Below the pieces are notes generated by a model. That model searched no databases and was not told the origin of the DNA. It saw only the letters and a list, made by a program, of their open reading frames with translations. The translations under genes and the position numbers were made by a program. A stretch of 64,000 nt of DNA from Cephalotus follicularis (taxonomy: Eukaryota > Streptophyta > Magnoliopsida > Oxalidales > Cephalotaceae): NCBI GenBank assembly GCA_001972305.1, contig BDDD01002398.1, forward strand, positions 7,247 to 71,246. The letters run 5' to 3'. Positions 1 through 11,263 of the stretch are shown here, piece after piece; position 1 is the first letter of the stretch; each line of letters begins with the position of its first letter.

Positions 1-792
1 ATAAGCGACCGCGCCGATCTTCTCCAGAACTTCGAAAGGCCCGATAAACCGCGGACTCAACTTTCCTTTCAGCCCAAAACGTCGAACTCCTTTCCAAGGT
101 GAAACTTTAAGAACACATGTTCACCAACCTTGAACTCCAAATCCCTCCGATGTCTGTCCGCATAACTCTTCTGTCGAGATTGAGCCGCTTTCAATCTCTC
201 CCTTGCTATAGCCACTTTCTCTGTAGTGATCAGCACTAGCTCAGGTCCCTCGATAACTCGCTCTCCAACTTCATCCCAACATGTCGGAGCACGACATTTC
301 CTCCCATACAGAGCTTCAAACGGAGCCATACCGATACTAGCATGCCAACTGTTATTGTAGGCAAACTCCACTAAGCTCAAATACTCATCCCAGCTCCCAG
401 TCCACTACAAAGCACAAGACCTCAACATATCCTCTAATGTCTGGATGGTCCTCTCAGTCTGCCCATCTGTTTGTGGATGAAAAGTTGTACTGTAACTGAG
501 CCTAGTACCCCAAGCTTTCTGAAACCCTTTCCAAAACCGCGATGTGAAACGAGGATCCCTATCCGAAACAATGGATACCGGAGTCCCATGTAGTCTCACA
601 ATCTCCTTTCCAAAACCGCGATGTGAAACGAGGATCCCTATCCGAAACAATGGATACCGGAGTCCCATGCAGTCTCACTATCTCCTGCCGAAACACCTTA
701 GCTAAACGGTCAACCGAAAAGTCTTCTCGGATAGCCAAGAAGTGAGCCGATTTCGTCAATCGATCCACTACTACCCAGATAGAATCATGCCT
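1..792 (-). pseudogene. L integrase catalytic core and C-terminal region, broken
   Basis: This is the continuation of the L polyprotein after a TGA at 790-792. Recognisable pieces are the motif DRLTKSAHFLAI, the second catalytic Asp region ([12 protein letters not shown]), the Glu region ([11 protein letters not shown]), then VEFAYNNSWHASIGMAPFEALYG and the downstream QSRQKSYAD block. A 79-bp tandem duplication (526-683) shifts the frame between the two Asp-region copies. A TAG at 402-404 follows the CAL tripeptide. Near 105-110 a further one-base shift moves the GPY/F-like tail into another frame. The first 70 bases still read as that tail. The chromodomain and 3' LTR expected beyond it are outside the window. 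Confidence 0.9.
526..683. repeat. 79-bp direct tandem duplication inside L integrase
   Basis: Two adjacent near-identical copies, 526-604 and 605-683, each begin CCTTTCCAAAACCGCG and differ by about one or two bases. The unit is not a multiple of three, so it shifts the integrase reading frame. The duplicated part encodes the second catalytic Asp region ([12 protein letters not shown]). Confidence 0.92.
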
Positions 793-3700
793 TCAGAAAG
801 TTCTCGGCAAACCCGTAACGAAGTCCATCGATATACTTTCCCGTTTCCATACCGGAACCTCCAAGGGCTGTAACAAACCACTAGCACGCTGGTGTTGAAT
901 CTTTACCTGCTGACAGATGAAACACTTCCCGACGTACTCCGCAACATGCTTTTTCATTCCATTCCACCAGAAATTCTTCTTCAAGTCCCTATACATTTTC
1001 GTAGAACCTGGATGTATAGAAAATGGAGAACTGTGTGCCTCTAACAAAACAGCATCTCTGATAGAAGAATCTGACGGAACACACAATCGATTACCCAGCC
1101 ATATCACACCATGCTCATCCATGCGGAATTCTGATTGCTTACCCTTTTCAACATTCTGGACTAAGGCCCAAAGCTCACCATCGTCATTCTGAGCTGTCTT
1201 AATCCGAGATACAAGAGTAGGCTCAACATTCATTACAGCAATACAACCTTCAGAACCCCGAACATACAAATGTAATTCCATCCGCTCCATATCAGCTATC
1301 AACTGCGGCTGAGTAAGCAAAGCCGCTACACTCCCAAAACTCTTTCGACTTAGAGCATCAGCTACCACATTTGCTTTACCAGGATGGTACTGAATGTTCA
1401 GATCATAGTCCTTCAGAAGTTCTAACCACCTTCTCTGACGCATATTCAACTCTTTCTGCGTAAAGATGTACTTGAGACTCTTACGATCGGTAAAGACGTC
1501 ACAAGTTTCTCCGTACAAGTAGTGCCTCCAAATCTTCAATGCGAACACTACCGCTGTCGACTCAAGATCATGCGTAGGATAGTTTACCTCATAAGGCTTC
1601 AACTGTCTCGAAGCATAAGCTATCACATGACCGTGCTGTATCAGAACACATCCCAAACCCTTCTTAGAAGCATCGTTGAAAATCTGGTATCCTCCCGACC
1701 CAGACAGTAAACGGAGAATCGGTGCAGACACAAGACCGTTCTTCAGCTTCTCGAAACTTGCCTCCCGTTCATCATTCCACACAAACTTCGCTCCCTTCCT
1801 CATAAGCTGAGTTAGTGGCAATGCTATAGAGGAGAAGCCTTGCACGAAGCACCTATAGTAACCAGCTAAACCCAAAAAGCTCCTAACATCCGATACTGTA
1901 GTAGGTCTCGACCATTTAGTAATAGATTCAACCTTAGCAGGATCCACAGAAATCCCTTCTGCTGTAACCACATGGCCTAAAAACGCCACCTGTTCCAACC
2001 AGAACTCACATTTCGAAAACTTTGCGTATAGCTGTTTCTTTCTAAGAATACCAAGCACTATACGAAGTTGTTCTTCATGTTCCTCCTTCGATTTCGAATA
2101 CACAAGGATATCATCGATGAACACTATCACAAAGCGATCCAGATACTCATTAAAAACTCGATTCATCAGGTCCATGAAAACTGCCAGTGCATTTGTAAGC
2201 CCAAACGGCATCACCAGAAATTCATAATGCCCATACCGTGTGCGGAAAGCGGTCTTAGGCACATCTTCATCTTTTATCCGCAACTGATGATATCCTGATC
2301 TCAAATCGATCTTAGAAAAATACCGTGCACCTTGGAGTTGATCAAACAGGTCATCAATCCTAGGTAAAGGGTATTTATTTCGCACAGTGATTCGATTCAA
2401 TTCTCTGTAATCAATACACAGTCTCATAGATCCGTCTTTCTTCTTCGCAAACAAAACCGGAGCTCCCCACGGCGAAAGACTTGGCCGGATAAAACCCTGA
2501 TCTAACAACTCTTGCAACTGCTCCTTCAGCTCTTTTAACTCAAGCGGTGCCATCCTATACGGTGCTTTAGATATAGGTGCCGCCCCAGGAATGAGTTCGA
2601 TGGTAAACTCTACTTCCTGTTGCGGTGGCAAACCCGATAACTCCTCCGGAAACACATCAAAAAATTCTCTAACCACAGGATAATCTTCAAGGCGAGACTC
2701 ATCCCTTGAGACATCCTTTACCACAGCTAGAAACCCTTCGGCGCCCTTAGCTACTAACTTCTGAGCTTTCATGACAGATATAACCTTAACATCTTTCATA
2801 GGCCGTGAACCCTGATAAATAAAATCAGGTCGATCCACATCTCCGAACAGAACCCTCCGAGCATGACAATCAATCGTAGCCCGATGGCGCTCCAACCAAT
2901 CCATCCCCAAAATCATATCAAAATCATACATATCCATAGGAAAAAGATTCGCATCACGAATCCGATCATCAAAAACAATAGGACAAGCATAAAAACACTC
3001 AGATATCACAACAGATATCCCCAAAGGGGTAGAAAGAACCAAAGCTGGATCAAAAAATTGCGAAGGCATCCCAAGATACCGAACAAAAGACCTCGCCACA
3101 ACCGAGTGTGTCGATCCAGTATCATATAACACATAAGCTCTACGGTTACCAACAGAAATAAAACCCGAAACCATACCTTGAGCATTAGCTGCCTGATGAG
3201 CCGTAAATGCAAAGACTCGGCCTCCCATGTTGCGCTGTCCAGCATTTGTACCATTACCCTTCTTTTCCTTAGCACGAGGATCCTGACAATCCTTTGCGAA
3301 GTGTCCCATTTGTCCACATATAAAACAAGCCCCACTGGCTTTATAACAGGTACCGACCGGATGATACCTACCACAAGCATCACACCTAGCAATCTGAACC
3401 TCGGGGTTACCCCCATCAGCTCCCTGTGCATTTTTCTGGCCATTTCCTTGCTGACGCTGTTGATTTCCATCTTTATACTGCTTGTGATCTTTCTTATGTT
3501 GTTTGCCTCCTCTGCCCCTGTTCCATGAACTGTCTTGACCCTTGTTCTGCTGTCTAGAACCTTGTTCATTCCTATACTGCTTCTTATCTCCTTCTAGACG
3601 AGCTGCCTGAAAATCCAATCTCTCTAGCTCAATATTTTTCGCGGCATTGGCAACCTCAGCTACAACCGCAAACCTAGAGTTGATCAGCTTTCCCCGAACC

Positions 3701-4361
3701 TGGTAATGCAGCTTCCACTTGAAATTTTCAGCTTGCTCAGATGCTGACCTAGCCGCGGATCCAGCAAACCCAGCCAATCTAGTGAAACGGGCCAAGAACT
3801 CTGAAACTGTCTCTCCATCTTTCTGCCTGGTATTTATGAACTCTCTAGCATAGGCCTCCTTATCAGCAGTGGGGAAATACTGCTGATAGAAGACATCCCG
3901 GAACCCAAACCAAGACAGAGCATCTACATAACCTCCACCCTTAGCTGAATTCAGAGTATTCCACCATTTCTGGGCGTCTCCTTCAAGTTTGTAAGTCGCC
4001 AATCTTACCTTCTGCTGATCATCACACCTCAGAACATTAAAGATCTTCTCCATATGTGCTATCCAATGTTCAGCTTTCACCGGAGTCACAGCCAAACTGA
4101 AAGACTGTGGCCTCAGTTTCTGAAACCGCTTAAGCCAAACATGAGTAGGTGTGCAATGCTTATCCCCAGTTTCCACACCCGCCTGAACCTCTGCCGGAAC
4201 ATTCTCTTCAACAACTTGCTCTCGATTCTGTTGTTGCATAACACGATTCACTTCCTGAGCAACTGCCTGGCGAACCAAAACTTCCACAGAAGGCTTATTT
4301 CTGGCTTCATTTCGAGCCCCGGCTGGGCAGTTCTCTGAGGAGTGCTTCTTGTACGTACCAT
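793..4361 (-). pseudogene. L gag-pol: Gag, protease, RT, RNase H, integrase zinc domain
   Basis: A long open stretch covers most of a Ty3/gypsy polyprotein. In order it has a retrotransposon Gag domain (about residues 110-240, with the WWNTL motif), a CCHC zinc knuckle ([14 protein letters not shown]), an aspartic protease ([10 protein letters not shown]), an RT palm ([20 protein letters not shown] and FIDDILVYS), RNase H ([11 protein letters not shown], then [10 protein letters not shown]) and the IN HHCC domain ([19 protein letters not shown]). I place the native start at the ATG 4361-4359, because the same context GTAGATGGTACG begins the coding region in element K. From that ATG the frame enters the long ORF only across a one-base shift in a C/G run near 4317-4322. 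The open frame stops at TGA 790-792, just after GLPRTF. Confidence 0.93.
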
Positions 4362-4518
4362 CTACGAAAGAAACCGAACACGTGATATCAAATCGAAACA
4401 CAAAACCAAAACAGAAAACATATCAGAAAGACCGAAACATAACAGAACAGTCCTAACCCAAGTCTACCCAATCTCACAAGTCAAACCTAGTTAGGTCTTC
4501 TAAGGAATAAAGCCTATT

Positions 4519-4529
4519 CTCTGATACCA
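4519..4529 (-). promoter_or_regulatory. L primer-binding site (tRNA-iMet)
   Basis: The minus strand reads TGGTATCAGAG, complementary to the 3' end of initiator tRNA-Met, five bases inside the LTR end. Complementarity stops after about 11 nt (AATAGG follows). It fixes the LTR/internal boundary. Confidence 0.88.
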
Positions 4530-5348
4530 TAAACTGTAACACCCCCGATCTGTGGGAGTCGCCACAGTGCATAATACCAAAACTAAACAGATCATATCAT
4601 GTTAAAAGGTTCATCTTTATTAAAAACGTGATGGTTTAAAGCATAACCATAACATATAAAAACTGATCATAACTGAAACATATCCAAAAATCCAAAAGTC
4701 ATAAACAGAAATAACACATTGTTTAATTATCGGGTTCCACTATGACCACATAACATAAAAGGATCAGCTACTAGACGATCCTCAGACATATGGGAGTCAC
4801 TCTCATCACACATTGCCCCTTTGCTCCTGATAACCTACCGAATGGAAACAAAAACGCGGCTGAGCAAACCTTAGTACGGATATAGAATATAAAACAGTAA
4901 ATAATATTTTAAAGCAGGAAGATTTCTAAAAAGTACATTTAAAACTGAAATCTTAGAAATAAAATAATTTAAACATGTTTTATAATTGCCCACGGCAAAA
5001 CATATAACCCATAAAGTGTACCTTTCCAAAACATAGGATCAATAAACTTTCAAAACGTAAAAGATATCTTTTCCAAAACATAGGTTCCATAAATCGAGCA
5101 CCAAATCCCATAACATATCAGAAACACATAATAGCAAGGGGTTCGTGACACCTACATTGCCAAATAGAATTGCAGTGTACGGCACTACACATACAATTCC
5201 CATATCATAACATATCCCAAAACATATAACTAGGATCGATCCATACGCCTCTATCACAAATCCGATCTACGGATATCACAGAGAGACGCCGTAAACAAAT
5301 CACACCGTTACGGAAAGTGTCATGCCCCCGTGCCAGGATCACAGCATG

Positions 5349-5367
5349 CCTATGGTACCCCCATAGG
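5349..5367 (-). other. Conserved LTR hairpin CCTATGG/CCATAGG
   Basis: A perfect 7-bp inverted repeat with a 5-nt loop. The same 19 bases occur at the homologous place in LTRs M (20693-20711) and H (49665-49683). In all three it follows a TTTATAA-like string and precedes a GGCACGGGGGCATGACA block. Confidence 0.75.
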
Positions 5368-5973
5368 TGGATATAAAAGCTCAGTATTTCACCATTTCCA
5401 AAAATATGATTTCATCAAATCATTTTGAAATAAAAATGTTTCCCAAACCATTACCATAAATCATATTCAAACGATATAGTTTCATATACTTTCATAATCA
5501 GAAAAATCAACTCATTTAATTTCACAATAAGGAGATGATTGCATATCATTTCGTAAACATATCGTAACTGATTTCATAAAGTCAGAATATTTACTTCATA
5601 AAATATCAAATGACTTTATTTCCAAAAACACAAACATACGGAATTTATAAACCAAAGTAAGCATATTCATAACCGAGTGATAATAAAACCATAATCTGTA
5701 TTTTAATCTCAAACATAACTGAAACAGTAAGAATTTGTCAAGGAACGAAGAATTCCGTACCTTATGCGCTTGCAAAGTACTTACGAATAGACAATTTTAA
5801 ACGGAATCTACTTGAAATTCAACAATCTATAAAGACATTCAAAATCATATGTATAAGAGTTTAAAACACATTAGAAGCATTAAACAGACTCACAAAAATG
5901 TTTGAAAAAGATTCGGATCGATTCGGGGGTCAAACGAATCAAAACGGGTGAAAACAGCACATTCCAGGGCATA

Positions 5974-6143
5974 CCAGTCGCCTGGAACAGGGATCCAGTC
6001 AATTGGAGAGTCTGGGCAGTCGACTGGATCATGTGACAGTCGAATATGCAACCCAAAAATGCAGGTAGTTGACTGTGTTCTTCAATCCAGTCGACTACCT
6101 GACCATTCCAGTCGACTGTCCACTCAGACAGTCGGCTGTTTTG
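5974..6143. repeat. CAGTCGACTG-type array in L LTR
   Basis: About seven degenerate copies of the 10-bp near-palindrome CAGTCGACTG with irregular spacing. Several copies carry CG to TG/CA type changes (for example TAGTTGACTG), as expected from deamination of methylated sites. Confidence 0.85.
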
Positions 6144-7337
6144 GGCGACAGAACATTTGGAAATCCGACGATTTGCTACTGAAAATGGTTCAAATGATTT
6201 TTAAATTAAACTAGAGACATATGTACATAAACATATGATTATATATGACTTGTAGGTGACTTACAAACACAAATTTGACAAAGAAACGACTTATCAAAGA
6301 TTTAACTTGAAAGAGGAAGTAAGAGGACATTGCATGAACATGTCCAGATTTTGTGTTTTATCAAACACATATGTTATAAACTTAGTTTGTGACATATATA
6401 GGTGCATAAAACGTGCAGATAACATCACTAACACAATAGCAACATGTTTGGGCAAGAATCAAAGACTCCAAGATACAAAGAGCACAAAAACTCAAAGTAA
6501 GCCATTGAAACAAAACTATAATTAAAGAGGACGAATTCACTGACCTGTAGTGATGTTAACGAACCCAGAAAATAGTAGGAATAACACTACAACAGTATCA
6601 AATTTGGCTGTATACAAAACAGGGACCAAAGAATGCAAAAATAAGAACATGCTAAGACATGCACAACAACTAAGTGAATTTAACTCAAAAGGAACAACTA
6701 AGTATTGAGATTACCTCTTGAACTTTGAAGAAACAATTACACAGCAGATTTTTGCACAATAATGGGGCAGATTCGGATGTGACATGAAAGGATGTTGGAG
6801 GTATCATATAAAATGGCCATGACACTAAAAAATGGGGAAAGGGGGAGACAAGATTTGACAAAAGTGGGAAGGAATGCTAGCTTTTCTGGATTATGAAATG
6901 AGAAAGCAGAGATTCTAGCATGTGGAATAGTTGGTATGATGAAGGAATCCTGGAAAGAAGAAGAAAGGTAGGAAGAAAGTGGGAGAAAAAGATTAAAATA
7001 GGAAAAGGAAATAAAAGAATTGATAATAAAATGATTTAATAATAAAAAGAATTTGGAATTATAAAAATTAAAAGAATAATAATTGTTTTCAATAAAATAA
7101 GTTTTGGATTAAAATAAGAATTTATAAAACCCAACATAGCATAACATACCCAAATATCGGACCGGTATCATACCGCACAATTCACATAAACCCGATCATA
7201 GGGCAACCGGACTTTTAAAATTAAACAAAATTAAAAGCCTGAAAACACATATAAAATCCGTAAAATATATTTATGAACCCGTAAAAATACATTTACGAAC
7301 GAACAGGGTATTACATTTCATGCTTGACTGGCCAGAA

Positions 7338-7470
7338 GGCGTCGATGTCTTTTAGAAAGACGTCGATTCTTTTCTTTGATAAAGACGTCGATGTCTTTTA
7401 GAAAGCATCGATGTGCTTTAATGCCACGTTGCATAGACGTCGACGTCCTTTCGACGGCGTCGACATCTTT
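7338..7470. repeat. Short array of GACGTCGATGTCTTT-like units
   Basis: Six degenerate units at about 7338, 7359, 7384, 7406, 7436 and 7457 share the core (G)RCGTCGAYGTCTTT, four of them with GACGTCG or GGCGTCG. Spacing is about 20-30 bp. It resembles in style the CAGTCGACTG arrays in the Ty3 LTRs, but with another word. Confidence 0.7.
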
Positions 7471-7847
7471 GAGCAGAACGTGCAACTAGTGCACGATCTC
7501 ACTTCATGAGCACTACTTCTCTCACATCCTTAGCCGGTTTTCTTTTGATTCTACACGTTTTAGAAATGTGGGAATCATGGCTTCGGACTCCCAGGGAGTG
7601 AAGGCCATGATCCTAAGTGAATGGGAGATTGGGAGAGAGAATTGTAGGCTAGTTATAAGCATTTCTGCAGAAAGTGAGAAAGAGGAGGAAGAGATATTTT
7701 TGCTGGGCAATTGACCTCGCATTCTTCTTTGCAAGTGTGTGTTCCTTCATCTATTAAACACCAAGCAAAGGGTTATCTAGGGTGGATTGATTATTGACTT
7801 TATTGGTCATAATCAATACTCCTTTTCTAAGCAAAGTGAGAGAGAGA

Positions 7848-8001
7848 GTGAGTTCAAGCACTTTGATTTTGCTGGTTGGATTACTTGCTGTTCCTGAGGC
7901 TTGGAGAAGATCAAAGGTAATCTACTGAGTTTAAGAACTTTGATTTTGCTGGTTGGATTACTTGCTGTTCCTGAGTCTTGGAGAAGATCAAAGGGAATCT
8001 A
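7848..8001. repeat. 77-bp tandem duplication
   Basis: Two head-to-tail copies contain CTTTGATTTTGCTGGTTGG at 7861 and again at 7938, followed in each by TACTTGCTGTTCCTGAG and a GGAGAAGATCAAAGG block. A few substitutions separate them, so the duplication is not brand new. Confidence 0.88.
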
Positions 8002-8417
8002 CTCAAGCTTGTAGCGGCAAAGAACGAAGGAGCCAACACCCACTGGTATAATTCTTGGTTCTTCTTCTTTATGCCATGCTTGTGTGTCACCATTGTTTGC
8101 AATGGTGACACCAATTCAATTCATTAGATGCTGTGGTGATCCATGTGATCTGTGGACGTGTCATTATGGACTTGTTTTTGTTATTTAGGGTGTTATTCCG
8201 CTGCCATGATTGCATGTTTAAGTTTTATTCTACACCCTACACACCTAAGCCCATTTTTGACATTGGACTCGGTATATCCGATTCTATCAGGGGTGGCTTG
8301 CCTCCATGTGATGAGTGCTTGGTCTTCGGCATAATGCAGGATAAGGTTTTGAATGGAAAATATTCAAGATTTTTAGGTTTGAAGATCGGATTTTAGAAAA
8401 AGGAGAAAGAGGAAAAC

Positions 8418-8963
8418 TAGGGATGTCAACGCCAAAACAAGTAAAAGTCGACGAAAACGCACAGAGCTTTATATACTCGACCCGTAGGTGTCAACGTCTA
8501 ACTTTTGCGTTGACGCTTATCGTGTACTATTTCATACAGACGATATATGCGTTGACATCAATATTGACGTAAAAACATGTCGTTAACTCTAATAGATAGC
8601 GTTGACGCACAAGATCAAAAGCATTCCCTCATAGATAGGGTTGACCGTTGACGCATATCAATCATATTGATGTCAACGACTAGACTTTAGGCGCAACGTT
8701 ATACATACGCGTCAACGTCATTCACACGCGTCAACGTGAATATGAACCGAATCGGTCTGGATCGGCCCGGATAGACCCGTCTCCCTTATGGTTAAGGTTC
8801 ACGGGCCTGTTCGGTTCTCACTTTTAGCTCCATGGACCGGACCAGCCCGGACCATGAGAAAAGCGGTTCGGTTCAAGAACCGGACCGCCTTTCCCCAGTA
8901 CGGGCCACGGTCCAGACCGGTCCGGGCCACAGTCAGGACCGGCCTGGACTGCTTGCAACCCTA
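8418..8963. mobile_element. Candidate non-autonomous hAT-like element
   Basis: The ends are short imperfect inverted repeats: TAGGGATGTCAAC at 8418 and TTGCAACCCTA at 8953-8963, the CAGGG/TAGGG style seen in plant hAT elements. Inside are two compositional blocks: a GTTGACGC/GCGTCAAC array in both orientations (about 8425-8745), then a GGTCCGG/CCGGACC-rich block (about 8750-8950), also common in hAT-derived plant repeats. I see no 8-bp TSD (AGGAAAAC before, CTTATGTG after) and no transposase. It abuts the truncated end of LTR G, so it could instead be a rearranged junction. Confidence 0.4.
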
Positions 8964-9239
8964 CTTATGTGGATAAAACCCAATGTATACAATACTGTTC
9001 ATAACAAGCTCTGCCACAACTCGGCAAGTCACAATATACAATTTCATTATAATACTATTGGGTCGTCGAACTACAACTAGGAGGAGACTTACTTGAGCTG
9101 TTCAGTACTTGGCTTGCTGCGGAGCACTACCTGTACCTGACTCATTACATAACAATGCAATGGGTCAGCAACCACTGGTTGTGTAGGAGCTACTACCTAT
9201 GCATATGTGAAGTGAAATGCCGAGATGCAAATGATAACA

Positions 9240-10930
9240 ATTGTTCACGAAAAAAGAATGATGTTTTAAAATTTATAGCTGCAAATGCACGGATCATGCA
9301 GTACTGGGTCGAACGTAGGGAAATGTTAAACTAGTTATAATTTATCCAACCTAAGCGAAGTATGCAAATATGAAAGCAAAACTATCAAGAACTACTCTTA
9401 ATTATGCAAAATAAAATAAATAATTGAAAACATGCAGGAAGACATCGATGGTTAAGAACACTGAATTGAAAATAACAGAAAATAAAGTATGCAATTTGAA
9501 AACTAATCAAAACAATGAATAAAACTGAAGAAAATATATAATTGAAAAGCGGTTTTATGGCATAGGAACTCACCATAGATTGTATTGAACAAATCACTTT
9601 AACTAAACGATCATACCTTGATAACCAACGGCAGCTAGGTCAATACGGAGTGTGGCAATGATGACAAATCGTATGAGTAGTCATGCTAGGTCTATACGGA
9701 GTGCGGCAACGGCGACAAATCGTATGAGTAGTCATGCTAGGTCTATACGGAGTATGTTCGGCCTGACAAACCGTATGAGTAGACTCCATTGATTGAATTA
9801 AACACCATTTATTCACCAACTCTCAACTTCATCGATAAGATGTTTGTGGATTTTAATCAGACATACAAAGTGTGTGTAAAGGCAGAAAAATTGAAGAACA
9901 AATCAAATATTCAAGGATTTTTATTAATGGAATTAAAACAATAACAATCTAGGTTTTGTTCTTCCCTAAAACCTTAAAGAGTTTAGCTCCTAAGCATAAT
10001 AAATAAAAATGGAAAACTGAATAAAAGAAAAGAAGAAAAAACGATGGTTGTCTCTTTCCGTGCGTCTCACTGCTTTTATATCTACTGTTACTCTCTTTAT
10101 ACTTGCAGACTAAAAGAAACCTAAGGCAATCTATGATACCACGCATAAAGCAATACAAAACTGGCAATTTTTTCTTTCCTTTCCTTGGCGCACGTGGAAA
10201 TGGACTGTATAGGCTGCTTGGGTGATGTTGCTGCATGTTACATGGACTCATGGATTGATATATGGTTTATGGGCTGCTTGGCGTTTGTTGCTGCATGGAG
10301 AGGATGTTGCATGGACATATGGGCTCATGGATTGCATGGAGAGAATGTGACTCGTGGCGATGCTTTTGGCGTTGCATTGGTTGAAGAGGCATGAACTGAA
10401 GACGCATGGATTGCTGCATGAATCATTGAATTCTTGGCGTGAAGTGCACTGATATATATATATATACTGTTTCTCTTCCCTTTCCAAAAAACGCATCAGC
10501 AGCCAAAAAACGCATGCATGCCCTTTTTTTTTTCAATTTGTTTTGCCATGTAGTAATGGCATAAAGGTAATATGCCTTGTAATCCAAATGTGTCTTTCAA
10601 CTATATCTCTTCACTTGGACCTCGGAATATGTCGACCCAAGAATTAAAAGTGCACCAAATAATTTCATGAAAACAATGAGTCCAATATTTTATATGTTCC
10701 GATAACTTCCAAAGATTTCATAATTACCATTATGCCATGGTCTTACCTTTTTACTTCAAAATTAGCTTCATAGCTCCATTTATTTCTCTTTTACAATAAT
10801 ACACCCAAAACCTGAAAATACAACAAAACATACCCGAGTAATCTTATCCAAACATAAAAATATAATAAATAGATCATTAAAAGTAACACATTTTTATGCT
10901 AAACAACAATACAGTCCATTCAATACAATT
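9240..10930. other. Unclassified segment inserted in LTR G
   Basis: This stretch has no counterpart in LTR D. It starts near AACAATTGTTCACG and includes a 51-bp tandem repeat (9634-9786), a TCTTCCCTAAAACCTTAAAG block (about 9960) and AT-rich sequence to about 10930. These features recall LTR fragments of other plant gypsy lineages, but I cannot delimit ends or a TSD. ORFs such as those at 9949-10251 and 10185-10394 overlap on both strands and show no domain. Confidence 0.35.
9634..9786. repeat. 51-bp tandem repeat, three copies
   Basis: Copies begin GCTAGGTC at 9634, 9685 and 9736. Each contains ATACGGAGT and ends with CGTATGAGTAG. The third is the most diverged in its middle part. Confidence 0.9.
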
Positions 10931-11263
10931 ATTCATTCCATAAGACTCATTCATTCCATAACAGTCCTTAACAGTCATTCACATTCATTAACAGTCACTA
11001 ACAGTCATTATAAATCCTTCCTCGGCATCCCCTACTTAAGGATGAGCGGTAACGCATTCCAGACGTCAAGGCAAAGGATCCGAGATAGATAACATTATAT
11101 TTTAGGCAGACCAGTTTTTCGGGTTCCTTAGCTTTAGGAAGAGCAATATACGAGCTCTAGGCGTTATAGGCAGAGGAGAGGAACATTCACACTTACATTA
11201 CCATTGGTCAGACATTATACATTACACTAAACATTAACATTTGTGGCTCATCTCGATTGGTGA

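Larger units (their letters stand above)
1..7315 (-). mobile_element. Element L: Ty3/gypsy (Tekay-like) retrotransposon, left end outside window
   Basis: Reading leftwards on the minus strand, the parts are a 5' LTR (7315-4535), a tRNA-iMet-like PBS (4529-4519), gag, protease, RT, RNase H and integrase, then the window edge. This domain order is that of Ty3/gypsy. The RT block is of the Tekay/Del type ([23 protein letters not shown]). The 3' LTR is off-window, so the TSD cannot be confirmed; the five bases outside the 5' LTR are TTTCA (7316-7320). The coding region carries a frameshift near the gag start, a stop at the IN core, a 79-bp duplication, a second stop and a C-terminal frameshift, so the copy is dead unless some of these are assembly errors. 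Confidence 0.93.
4535..7315 (-). repeat. L 5' LTR (about 2.8 kb)
   Basis: On its own strand the LTR starts TGTAATACCCTG (7315) and ends GGGGGTGTTACA (4535), the TG..CA form, immediately followed by a PBS. It is homologous over much of its length to solo LTRs M (18650-21495) and H (48284-50462): shared blocks include the CCTATGG hairpin (5349-5367), the GGATC hairpin near 4760 and a CAGTCGACTG array (5974-6143). The segment 4362-4518 between gag start and PBS is the 5' leader, in which I see no ORF. Short ORFs in the LTR, including a hydrophobic one at 5039-5257, lie in sequence with no known retroviral domain. Confidence 0.9.
7316..8417. other. Unclassified repeat-like sequence between L and the hAT-like candidate
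   Basis: L sits inside or against this 1.1-kb stretch. I find no domain-bearing ORF. It holds an array of six ACGTCGATGTC-like units (7338-7470) and a 77-bp tandem duplication (7848-8001). The rest reads like LTR or untranslated sequence, but I cannot place its ends. Small ORFs here match nothing I recognise. Confidence 0.4.

Noticed and set aside
917..4338. Plus-strand ORFs of 60-116 codons across element L
   Set aside because: They are antisense shadows of the L gag-pol frame and have no domain of their own.
8788..9080. Two overlapping plus-strand ORFs with Arg/Pro-rich peptides
   Set aside because: Their sequence comes from the GGTCCGG-rich block of the hAT-like candidate; two frames are open over the same composition.
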